Assembly: GCA_034670405.1 (NCBI GenBank) | Contig: JAXDDX010000010.1 | Coordinates: 2,318,001-2,382,000, forward strand | Direction of reading: 5' to 3' | Length of the DNA: 64,000 bases | Source: Hoplostethus atlanticus | Taxonomy: Eukaryota; Chordata; Actinopteri; Trachichthyiformes; Trachichthyidae | Shown here: in pieces, positions 39,401-52,100 of the stretch | Position numbering within the stretch: the first letter of the stretch is position 1 | Layout of the letters: every line of letters starts with the position of its first letter | The notes under the pieces: model-generated | The model's input: the letters and a program-made list of their open reading frames with translations, nothing else | Databases searched by the model: none | Told to the model about the DNA's origin: nothing | Translations under genes and position numbers: made by a program

Positions 39401-40697
39401 AACTGGGTGTTCTACTTTACAACATCTAATAAAAAAAGTAGACAGTAGTGACTACCCACTGCAGTACTAATGCTGGATGCATGTTATGGGACATCTATGA
39501 TGGCAAACAAAAAACTACTTCAGATTACAAAAAAAGAGTAATAAAAATGAACATAAGTGAAACAGAAAAACCCTAAAAAATAATTGTAACTGTCAAGGAC
39601 CTTTTGGTTCTTACACACCTTTTGTACACACATTTTCTGTTTTTTTGTGATACTGTTATGCTGCTGCAACCCCAGAATTCCCCCCTGGGCATCAATAAAG
39701 TATCTATCTATCTACACCCAGATCTAGTTTAGTTGGTAAAGCAAAAAAAAACTAAAGAAAAAGTTGACTGGTGATTTGTCTGGGAGGGAGGCAGGGGAGA
39801 AACTAACACACAGGTACATTCAAAGGGATGATGTCAAGTCTTATTGCGATATGCCAGGGGCAAGGTTAAGAGTGAATTTTCTCATCTTTACAGTTGAAGG
39901 TAATCCCATACCCAGTAGGCTGGCTAATTAACTGAGTATACAGTTCAAAGCAAACAGCATGGTTGCCTTGTTAGCAATGCAAGCGCCACGTTGTAGATAG
40001 AGGGGTGTGGGGATGCAGTAGTGGCTGAGCGGTGGAGTTTATAAACACTGGCCTGGGGGGGATGAATGTGGCAAGAATGCTGAGGCTGCGTCTCACACCC
40101 CTGTCTGCCCACCTCATCTAGCGCCTGCCAGCTTAGCTCTCTCAACAGCTCCCAGGTCCCTCCCTGCCCCACTGGGGCCTCAATTAAAAACTGCTCTGAT
40201 GTCTGGCAACTGACAGAGACTCCATCACTTCCACACGCCCCTCTCCACTGAGAGTGGCATTAAGATGTCGGAGGCAGAGTGGACTATTGATTTTTGTTTT
40301 TTTTGGTTGTTCCATTTCTTTGTCAAGCTGTCGTAGCAATGCAGGCAAAAATTGGGAGCAATAATCAGCAATCAGTTTAAAAAGTTGTGTTCTCTACATT
40401 TTTAATTAGCTTTAAAACAAGGGCTGACTGTGAGATGCAGAGGGTGTGTAGGAGGGAATCGGTAGTGACAGCTATCAGCACCAAAGCAGACTATCTGGCT
40501 GGCTGATTGAGTTAATGCCGGGTGGAGGAGCTGAGAGCAGAGTGACAAGGCCAAATGGCTTGAAGAGACTTAAGAACCATTTAAAACAGAGGATATGCAT
40601 GGATTCTGTCAAACAGATCTAAACTTGCTGCTACACCTGAGCCATATCTGGGTTACATTTTCCGCAAGCTGTGATCCTGTTTCTGAGCAGTACTGGC

Positions 40698-40728
<31 letters not shown>

Positions 40729-43700
40729 CTATTTGAAGAATTAGTAGAAGTATTACTGTATTCATCCCACAGTGGGATGTTTCTTTATATATGTGATGAC
40801 AGTGCACATATCAAATCACAATCAGTGCTCTTCCCACATAGGCAAAACAGAATACATCACTGACATACAGAGATAAACAATAAATAACAATAAGTGCCCA
40901 TACTACTGGAAAGCCACACTAAGCTGGTGGATCAGGTACAACTCCATTCTGCTCATTCAAATGCCTCATTGCACCAGGAACAAACGACTGCTTGAAAATC
41001 TCTGCAGACATTCTGGGAAGTGTACACCTATTGCTAAAACAACCCCTGTGTTGCATCAGTATACTGTGAGGTGGGTGAGCAATATTGTCCAGGATATGAA
41101 CTTTCGACATGACACTTATTGAACCATCCATCCTCTGACTCATGACTGCACTCAATAGTTGCACTAGCTTTTTTGATAGTCTTTCCCAGCTTGTTGTTTG
41201 CCTTTTTAGATTGAGGCTATACTGTCTAATGAAACAGTTGAGCAGCTTCAGCAAGTACTCTTAATATGCTGTAAAACACTACTCAATTTTCTAATGACAC
41301 AAAAGCTATTTTGTATCTATCTATTGCCAAACGTATTACAGTCATTATTGATTCTGCCCAACATCCTCTGGTTAGTCTTTGAAATGAATCCACGTATTTG
41401 AAAATGCATCCACATTTATGAATGTTTGTTTACAAAGAGACAAGGGCAATGCTCCAGAGCACAGCAACCATTGCACTAAACTACTTACATGATAACACTT
41501 CTGAATACAAAGAGACAGGTTGTAAGCTTAACCCTATATCACAAAGCAATACAAGTTCTATCCAAAACATAAAAGAAGTGCTTGGATCCCTCCAAAGCTC
41601 GGGCTGAGAGTGTGAGTTCTTAGTATGCCTCTCCCACTGCAGTATTACTAGGAGAATATATAATGACAGAATTTCTTTAAAAGACATGCCTCTGTATGTC
41701 TTTGCCTAGGGCTCTCATTATAAAACAGCATTTCTCATTTTCCTCTGCTGCAGTCTTTGGTGGTTACTGGAGAGACAGATGAATATTCTCAAAGCACTCA
41801 AGAGCTGGGCCAGGTTCAGACTTTGGAGCAGGTCAGCTTGTACATGCTTGCTGCTCATCTCAAGAACAAAAACAACCCCCCTCACACGATCACACGATAC
41901 TTTTCTTGTAAATATGAACGTTGTTAAAACCACAAAGTTCAAGGCTAACACATATATTCAAGTTTAATAATAATAAAAATAATGTTTTGTGATTGAACCC
42001 AAAACGGAAATTCTCTTTTCACTTCCCCCTTCACAGGAAAAGTGCAAGGCCAGCTACAGAACAGCACCTGTGGAGCTGGTAGGGATTCAGTCTTACTCAA
42101 GGACACTTCAGCACGCTTTATGCTTGCCGACAGGAGGGTTGACCCCAGACCCTCTGGGTGAATGGCAGGCTTTCTATTCACTACACCACCCAGCTGCTCA
42201 AAAAGAGAATAGTGTATCAGTTTATTTTGAGCATATTATTTAAGGATATGGTATTCTCATGGATGTATTATTACGGTAATAAATATGTGACCCCGTTTCC
42301 TTTTATTAGTTTTATTCTGAAAAAAGCTGTTTATAAAAGGAAACTATGGAAGCAAATAAGTGACATTTACATTTGAATTTTTAAACACCAGTGAATTCAT
42401 AACATTGAAATATTTTACTTTGAAAACCATGTACCTGAATGTATTGGTTTTAAATTCACTTCTTCAAAATTCAAATGTGACATTTCAAGTTTTGCAATTT
42501 CAAAAACTATGGAGTGAATATGATGCCAATATAACTTACAAATGTTTTTAGAGAGTCACAAATGTGAATGACGTTTTGTGCACAGTCCGATCTAAGGTGT
42601 CATATTCACTCCATAAAAAACTCAATTTCACATTTTTGTTTCCAATGTTCACAAATTCAGATCCAAAAATTCAAGTTTCAGATATTCAAAACCTATATTC
42701 AGGTTGCTGAAATGAATGAGGTCCGTGTACATTTAGGCAAATGGTTTTCCGTTTGCCTAAATAAATAATGCTAAATGTTTCCTGGCAAGTATATAATATA
42801 CAATATAATGTATGTAGATCAGTGTTTTTAATAGAGGTTGGGTCATACAGCATGAAAATGACCCCAAACACAAAAGCAAATCTAAGACAGAATGACTTAA
42901 ACAGAAAAAGTCACATTTTGGAATGAGTCCTGACCTCAACCCTATTGAAATGTTGTGGCGGGACCTGAAGCAAGCCGTTCATGCAAGACATCCCAAAAAT
43001 ATCAATGAACTGAAACAGTTCTGTAAGGAGGAATGGTCCAGAATACCTCCTAACGTTGAGCAGGTCTGATCAGCAACTACAGGAAACATTTGGTTGAGGT
43101 TATTGCTGCTGAAGGAGGTTCCACCAGTTACTAAATATCATGGTTCACATACTTTATCCGATCTAAGGTGTTAACGTTTGAACAATTACGTTCAATAAAG
43201 ACATGTAAAAGTAAAAGTATATCTATTATTATTTTTTAGCTGACGATCAGACCATATTTTAGGAGACATTTACACAGGAATGCAGGTCATTCAAACAGGT
43301 CACAAACTTTCACATGGCTTCATCGAGATGAAGTGAAATATTGAACTCCAAAGGCTTCAGTTGTCCCTCTGCCAAGAGCTAAAGGTTGAAAATGAGACAT
43401 CCTGTTAAAGACTGTTCATAGTACATAGTGTGAAACCTGCAACACATCTGTGTACTTCATTCATTAACATTTGGTTACTGTTTCTCACCTCCATCTCCAT
43501 TATCCATGGAGGTTTCAGATAGATGATAGATAGTTAGATAGATAGTTGACAGATACTACAGAACCCAAAACAAACAATTCCCAAATTTGCTTTCCAAACC
43601 GAAAATTCAGATTCCATAAGATTGTTTGATGTTTCACTGAATGTGGGTGTTTTAAATCATATTTAGTGCATCATCAAACCTGCAAATGGCTTCCCTTTCA

Positions 43701-46700
43701 AACCTTTTGCAAGCATCACTTTTCTGCTTGTTTGAACTGATTTCCTTGGTTCCAAAACACAATCATGGTATTTTGAAACACTCTTTTTAACAGCATAGCC
43801 CTGTTTGGATGGCTCAGCCCCACATCAGGAAAACAACTCGGCATTACAAATGGCATTGCTCTTCATCCGGTGGAGTAAGTGGCTGAGAGCATCGAGACAG
43901 ATACATTATAGATATGACAGGCTCTTTAAGTGTGGGTCACCGAGCTGTCTCTACCGTTGACAGAGTGTTGCACTTACTGCGGCAACACACACAAGGAGGG
44001 CAACTGATGAAATTAAACATAGTTGACAAAATTAATAAGGTGAGAGGAGTGAGTTTATTTCCTCATGGACAGTTTGTCTGTAATGAGCTGCAGGTTGTCA
44101 GGCTTCAGGGAGACAGGCATGGCTAAAGAGTCCGAGCCAGCAGGAAGATATTAATGCAACCTGAAGGAGATGTGAGTCATCATAATCCAAACTGGCCACA
44201 CAAGGAGCATGACCACGCATGGCTTAATCATGGCCACCACAGTTAGGCCTATGATATTTGACACTGGGGTTGAAACGAAGGGCTTTGTATTAGTTGCATT
44301 ACTTATCACACGGTGAGTCAGTGAGTGACTAATTATTTTAAAGTTGCCACTACAGAGGGAGGTAAGGGAGTAGAGCACTAGGCCTGCTTGGAACTCTTCT
44401 CCTCTGGGACACAGCCACACTAGGTCCGTACTTAACTTCCATTTCACACTTGGTAATCAATTACTGGTCTCTAGAGCTATCGAAGAAAGAGCTACCTATC
44501 CTGAGAACAAGCTAAATCTCTCAGCGCCTCCTAATTGAAAAGACATTACATCGGTAGACAATGCTCTTTGTGTATAGTCAGCCATTGATTTGAACTGTTT
44601 CGATGCCCAGAACAAAGCAATTTACAGAGGTTGCAAACACCCTTTGCAGGACAATAATTCATGGTCTTATCTGGTGCAGAGTTTAAACATCAAATAAATG
44701 GAGATGAATAATTAAATAAGTAACCTTTGAAGGTGCCCAGCCATTTGGTGGTGGTTATTTTCTATCCCAATGACTCTGAAAGGCTGAAGCTAATATGATT
44801 TCATATCGTAAAGCCAAGACTGACGCCAGACCTCCCGAAACCAATCCCTCTTACAGGATTTAGCAGGAGCTGTGTGAAATGTACACTGCAGGGCCCCATC
44901 GGCCACAGTGATAGTCCTTGCTGTGAGTCCAAATCAAAATGAACCTGATCAATGACAAAAGAGGGCTTTTGCGCTTTTACTGCCGTCATAAATACAGAGT
45001 CCTGGAAAGAAAAGCAAGAGAGGACAGAAAGAGAAAGGTTCCCACAAGGCTGGGGACAGGCATAAAGATGTCAGACTGCAGGATGTGGAGAGGGGGGCAG
45101 GGGGTAAGCATACACAACACTGGCCTGCCATAGCGGGCTGGGCCAAGGATGGAGACCCAGCACTTGATCAAAGTTGATAGGGTTCAACCTGTGGACATGC
45201 AGTAGACAGGAAAAAGTCAAGACCCATGCATGTACACAGACAAACACCAAAAAATACACACACACACACACACACACACTCTCTCACTCTCTCTCTCTCT
45301 CTCTCTCTTACATAACAAATACTGGACACATAGATGGAAATTCACAGTCCAGGCAGAACGAAACACTCCAGCAGTGTAGCCTTAAACTGTGGCAAAAAAA
45401 AGACATTTTGACACAGAACCAGTGCAGAAAACCTTTAATGCCAAAAGGAAAAAAAGTCAAGATGGTAGAGAGGAAACTAGAATAAGGGGAAAATAAATCC
45501 CAGCACAAAGGAGAGGAGCTCATTTTATCTCTCTGATTGTACCATTCTAAAAGAGCAATGCACTGAGCAGGAAGTGGCCGCGACTTAATCCTTCTTTCAA
45601 CCCAACAATCCCTCAGAGCTGCTAACGGTAAGACTGAGAGCATGACAAATAATATTGCCCAGGGCCATAATACAGGGATAAAATTTCCCATACTGAAGGC
45701 CCAGAAGAGGACATTCAAACATCTCAGAGCAGTGACAGTGGCAAGTGGCCCGAGTTAATAATCCTGATAGGAAATAATGTGCTTACAAAGCTGCCATTGC
45801 TGCCTACCTGAATTTATTTTAGATTGCCCACATTACTTCATCTCTCTATTTGGTTGTTTTCCCCAGCTGGGCGCCTGATAAGACAGAGCTCACATTCAGT
45901 GAGAGGGAGAAGGCCTGTTTGTGCATTGGACTAATTAATACAGCGCTCCATCTGGGAAGTTGCCTGCTTGCTGCTCTGCTGACAACGGATTCATTTATAC
46001 TGCTGTTTTCTACTTCTCCTGAAGGCTCCGTTAATTGCATTTAAATTAAGCCTGTAAAGAGGTTCAGTGGAGAACAAGGACTAGCGCAGTGTTTTGTTTA
46101 TAGCCACGGGAAGCTACAACATGAATCTGGGAAACATGTCACCCTAAAGTTGACAGACAGAGCTTTTAATACAAAATCCCATGACAGAAAAGCCCAAACA
46201 TCCTTGCAAAAAAATAATCAGGAATCGCTGCAAATTTACCACAATAAATAGTCTAATGAAAGCCCCTATGAACAAGCAGATTTTACTATTTGGCTAACGA
46301 TTTTTGGCAAAGCTTAAACCCCAATTTAACAGAAAATGTCTCAAATGGACTCAATCATTTCACAGATTCCAGTGAAAAATAATCAATTAAAGTTATGGCA
46401 ATAATCAGAGCAAAAACTCATTGAGGGACTGCTCTTCTCAAAAAAAAAAAAACAAAGAATTGGGGCTTTATGGCTTTGTGAGCTCTGGCAGGTACCAATT
46501 TAGACGGCAGCGTGATGTCAGGATTGAACAAATAATAACACAGGGAAAAGTGGAGGAGGCGAGCTAGTAGACATCTAGGTAACTGCATGGGATTTGAGAG
46601 AAAACAAGGAGGAAACATTAGAAAACGTGGGGAAACATGGAGCAAGAGAAAGAGAATGAGGGAGTGCAGGGTCCAGTGATATCTAAGCACAGGGGCCTTT

Positions 46701-49115
46701 CATGAAGTTGATTGAGCTGGGCAATCCCCCAGAGAGAGTGGAGCAGACTGCCAAGTCAGGCCGGGTGAGGGGCCAATAACGGTTGGTCAAAAGCATTTGA
46801 CAAAAAAATAAAGGCAAAAGGAGAGTGGAGGCGAGTTTATTTTAATCAAGGGGTACTTTACCATGTTGCTGAGTGTTAGGCTTTGTAATGAAGGGTTGTG
46901 ATGAGTCCCTCCATTTGAGCATACGATAACACATTGGAAAATAGTTTCTTCACTTCTCTATGCTGTGAGGGCTATTGATTTTTATAGCTGACAAAATTAG
47001 TGCTGTGAATAGTTTTTGTCTGTGTGAAACTGTCTCCTTTTACAGTGATTACTACATATTCAAAGGTTTAGAAATCATACAGTAAGTGTGATTGAAGAAA
47101 TGATTATATTCTGTTACTGTTAACATCTAAATGCCCAAGCTATGACTTTTTCACACTTGTAATGACAGCCCGTAACCCAACAGTTTAGTTTGGTGGGTGG
47201 AGACATGTCGTCAGAACAGTAAGTCAGGCAATACTTTTTACCTCAAAAAGTCTGATGACTGATCAATACATAACAATTAATTAAGAATGAAAGAAATTAT
47301 TTTTTTCCATCATTCAGCATGATGGTGCTGGATGATGGTGATGCTGGTCCAAATACGCGACTTCCTGACTCTTCTTCCATGGTACATGTAAATCTATTAG
47401 AAGAATATGTTGTTTAGTGCTGCACCATGTTATTGTTGTTATTATATGCTATCACATCAGTAACTAATCAGATATGATTGGGACCATGATTAAGGAGGCA
47501 AAATGTCACATTTCATTTAATTTACCCGAATTGTAAACATTCTATACTAATTGTCTTTGATCACAGCTTTTCCCATTATAATGCAGCATTCCCATTATAA
47601 TACTGCTGTTAAAGTACTGTAGGCTTTTTCTAATACGATGATATGATTTATCACCACTCGCCTTGCACCTCTTTAAGCTGTGCTTGTAAGATGGGAAAAA
47701 TTTAAAGCCAAGTGCATGGTAACTAATAATGATTCAACATTAAGATAACATTTGATTGTAAGCCCAGTGCAGCATGTGCTGACAAGACATCTTTTTTTTA
47801 GTTGAACTCTAGCCAACATTTTGTTAGTTAGTTTTTGTGATACATTTTTCCTGCAAAGTACAAGCTCACCAGCTCAGTACAAGGTCTTTTATGTTTTTGT
47901 ATCTCCTGTAGCCACACAAAGTGCTAAAGGCTGCTGCCTGCACATTGATGAATTCACCACTCTGTGACTATTTCTTTGATCTAAATCAGGTTATATTAGT
48001 TGCCTATGGATTTCAACCTTTGTAGACTGGATTGGTCAACCATATGGGATGTGGGCCTGGTTAGCCATGCGGAACGAGGATGTGGTCAAACGACTCCCAG
48101 CAGAGTCAAAGTCAAGTCAAGCAGCAGTCAACGAGAGTGTGCACCAATTTCATGAATTCATTTTCTTTACCCGCTTATTCCTATTCAGGGTCACGGAGGG
48201 CTGGAGCCTACCCCAGCATGCAATGGGCAGATGGCAGGGAAACGCACTGGACTGGTCACCAATCCATTGCAGTGCTAACAAAGATAGAGTCACTCACACT
48301 CACATTCATACCTATGGGCAATGTAAAGTCTCCAATCCACCGGACTCGCATTTTGGAAACTGGCTTCTTTGGAAAGTGTGAGGAAACATGTGCGGAGAAC
48401 ATGCTAACTCTACACAGAAAGGGCTGGCAATCAAACCCGGGTCCATAGCCAGTGTGCGCCAGTGAAATAGCAAAATTCTGTGGAATATCTTCTAGACCAA
48501 ATGGGGTGATGTGCCTGTATCTCTCTCCCAGGCAGTGAGTCCATCTCCTGCCTCTCAGGCCACGATGCCACTGAGCTCAGCAAACACTCTTGTTTCCATC
48601 TCCTTCTCTGTCATCAACTTCTCACACCCCCCCAACCCCACCTCCCACTATTTCCCTGCCTCTGTCTTTCTATCTCCCTCCAAAACCCTATCTATCTCCA
48701 TCCGGACCCTGCTCACTGTAAATGCTGTGCCAGCACAGTGATGGGAGATGGCGCTGTCCTCATTGAATGAGCAGGCAGACAGCGGGGCTCAGTGACAGGG
48801 CCTAGAGCCCAGCCATCACACAACTCACTGCAGCCATCACACAGCCCCAAAAGATGGGATACATATCTAAAGCTCTGTATTCAGAAAAGGATCAGAAAAA
48901 CATTATAGGATACAGACTCTTGATCCTAAAAAACTCCAAAGGCATTATTCTTTTTGAGGAGAACAAAGTGGTCAGAATAGGCCCGGAGAGTGGGATAGTG
49001 CAAGAGGTGTAATTTAGTCTGTCTGGGTAGTTTAAATGGCTGCTTTGTGCCAGACGTTCAAGAGAGGAGCAGGAGGAGGAGGAAGGCAGAGGGGTGGGTA
49101 TGGAGGCAGTTTGGC

Positions 49116-49151
<36 letters not shown>

Positions 49152-52100
49152 CCAGGGTTCATTTGAGGACTGAAGCTGCTGCTTCTCATCATTGGCCTGC
49201 TCAGTAATACCAGTCGTTCCTTTGGGTCTCCCAGCAACTGAACCTTGACGTATCCTGCAAAATCTATCAATATCCCAGCAACACAAAATACTGCCTATTT
49301 CAGGGCTCAGCTGAAAACCTGATCAAAGATAGGAGTCTCTGAGATGCTTGATGATAGTGTTTGTATGAACCATGTCCATATGCTGCTAACAGACAGGGTG
49401 TGCTTGGTGAGGTGTTCAGATTGGTGGTGACTACAAGAGGTAAGATTAACATGGATGACTTAACATAGACTCCATGTGTAGCTCATGCCAGCCCACATGG
49501 TGTTCAGCTCAGTGTGGGTAAAGGGTTCATTTTCTCAAAATAAACCTTGTCAAACTCCTTTTCTGCCTGGGGGGAGATTTGTATTGCTATTGTAATTTTT
49601 CAATCAGAGATTGGGGAGAGTGTGAAATTTTAACGTGCTTGTTAACTCTCTACCTCCCTCCCTCTCTCTCTGTCTCTCCTTCTCTCTCACTCCCATTACT
49701 TCGCTCTCTTTCTCACTCTCTTTTTTTGCTCTCATAGTCCATTTAGAATTTTAAGCAGATTTCACCCCGTCTTATAATAGGATTCTCTACTGCCTGAGTG
49801 TGGTGTGCAGTGTGCTGTGTTTGTAAGCATATACAGCAGTGTATTCACTATATCAACTCCAGCTCTGCACACTCTGCACACAGAGTGTCTGCTACTCCAG
49901 CAGAAGAGTTCTGCTAGGTCAAAATTAATTACAGAAGCTGTTAAGCACACACCAGCTGTTGTAAACAAATGCAAATACATTTTCATTTCAAACAAGCCCG
50001 CTTGTATCGCAGCACGCAAAATACTGTAAATCTGCTGCATGTATTTACTTACAAGTTGGGCCACCGTCAAGCTGTGCTGGTGCTTCTAGGGAGGAATTAA
50101 TATTATCCATGTACCTCCAAGTGCTGAGAATCATGACCCCTCCAGTTTAAATGAAGGACTGTCCCTGTTTTGTCTGTGGGTGTGTGCTTTGTGCTGTCCC
50201 AATCTTACACGCTTTCCCTCTGCACGCCTCCATACCTCTACTGCTCTTCGATTTTGTCTGGAACCCTCTTTTACAGAGTACTCCAAGGCCCTTTGTTTAA
50301 CTGGGTTGGTTTAGCACGGTTCCTTTATTTCCACCGTAATGAACAGATCATCTTTCATCATGAGAACGTTCTTTGCACTGGGCCTAAAATGTCCTGCTGC
50401 AGACAACAAAGGTTTCGTTTTTTTTTAGTTCGGGGGACAGGAGAGCCATGGCACTCTGACTACAGGAGATGAGAAAGTCAATACAGATAGTTGTAATATG
50501 GCATCTGATCCACCCACTGTCCATCTCCTCCAACTCTGGGAAGTTGAAATGTCAAGATGTCCACCATCAGGGAACAATCGTGTGGTGTAGGTTGTCACAA
50601 GCACAATCCTCCAAAACCAGTGGAGGCTGCTGACTCAAAAGATTGAGGAGGAAAGGGCTCAGTAAATTGCAAGGTAAAAAGGTAATGCTCAAGTGTATGG
50701 CTATAAGGTTTATGGTACTCAAGACTGACCAACCAACAAGACAGAATTTCCAAAAATTACACAAACATTAGAAATTATAAAACCAATAAGAATACAAATC
50801 GAAAAAGAAAATATTTTATGGCTTCAAAATTGAAAAGTAGCTATGGCCATGATTATTGGCACCGTTTTCTAATACTTAGTTGCACAGCCTTTGGCACTGA
50901 TGGCTGCTTCCAAACGTTTGTTGTAATCATCAATAAGCTTGCCGCACCTTTCTGCTGGCAGTTTCTCACACTCTTCAATTGCAACCTGCTCCAGTTCTTC
51001 TTCAATGTTTGAAGGATAATCTTGGCCGGAACTGTATGTCTTTTGTAGGAGGGCGATAGCAGAGACAAAAATGACTCGCAAAGTAATAAAATGATCAAAA
51101 GATTGAATGTTTTTTTCCCAACCAAATACAAATTAGTGCATCGCTCTAGCAGATAGAAAACGGTAGGTAGGAGCAGCACACTATTTTTTACAATTACCTT
51201 ACTGTATTAATGTGCCTGCTTGTCCCTTAAAATTAAATAGACAAAGTTCTTCTGATTAACAGTACTGTTAGCACAAAGGGCAAAGCAGAGGGGATGCAAG
51301 AGGTGTGGGAATCAGGAAAATAAACTTTGTATACATAGCCATCCTATTTCAGGGCACCGTATTATATTAATATTATGAAAAATAAAGTAGTCATGTTTAG
51401 TACTCCGTCATATCGGCTGCATGCAATGCCTGTCTGACCCATAGATTACCAGGTGCTGACTAACTGGCGATGCTCTGCCAGGCCTGTATTGCAGCCATCT
51501 TCAGCTGCTTGTTTTGTGAGCTAGTTGCCTTCAGTTTTCTCTTCAGCACATGATGCATGGTTAATTGTATTCAGATCTTGTGATTGACTTGACCAGTCAA
51601 GCATTTTCCATTTATTGTCCTTGAAAAACTCCCTAGTTGCTATGGCACTATGTTTAGTGTCATTGTCCTGTTGTATGTCGAAGCACTGTCTAATGAGTTC
51701 GGAGGCATTGACTTGTACTTGAGCAGATAGGTTGTTTCTGTAGACTTCAGAACTCATTCTGCTGCTGCTGTCAGCAGTTACATCATCGATGAAGACAAGT
51801 GAGCCAGTACCTGTGGCAGCCATACATGCTGAAGCCGTAACACAACCACCAGATCTTGGGCAGTTCCTTTTTTTCTCCACAATTTTCTCTTGCCATCACT
51901 TGTTCTCATCTGTCTATAAGACCTTTTTCCAGAAGCCTGCAGGCTCTTTTAGGAACCTCTTATCAAACTGTAACCTGGCCGTCCTGTTTTTTGTGTCTAA
52001 GTAGTGGTTTGCACCTTGCAGTGTAGCCTCTGTAGCTCTAGTCCTCTGCGGATAGTGTTCTGCCTGTCTCCTGGAAAGTGTTACTGATCTGTTGGATAGT

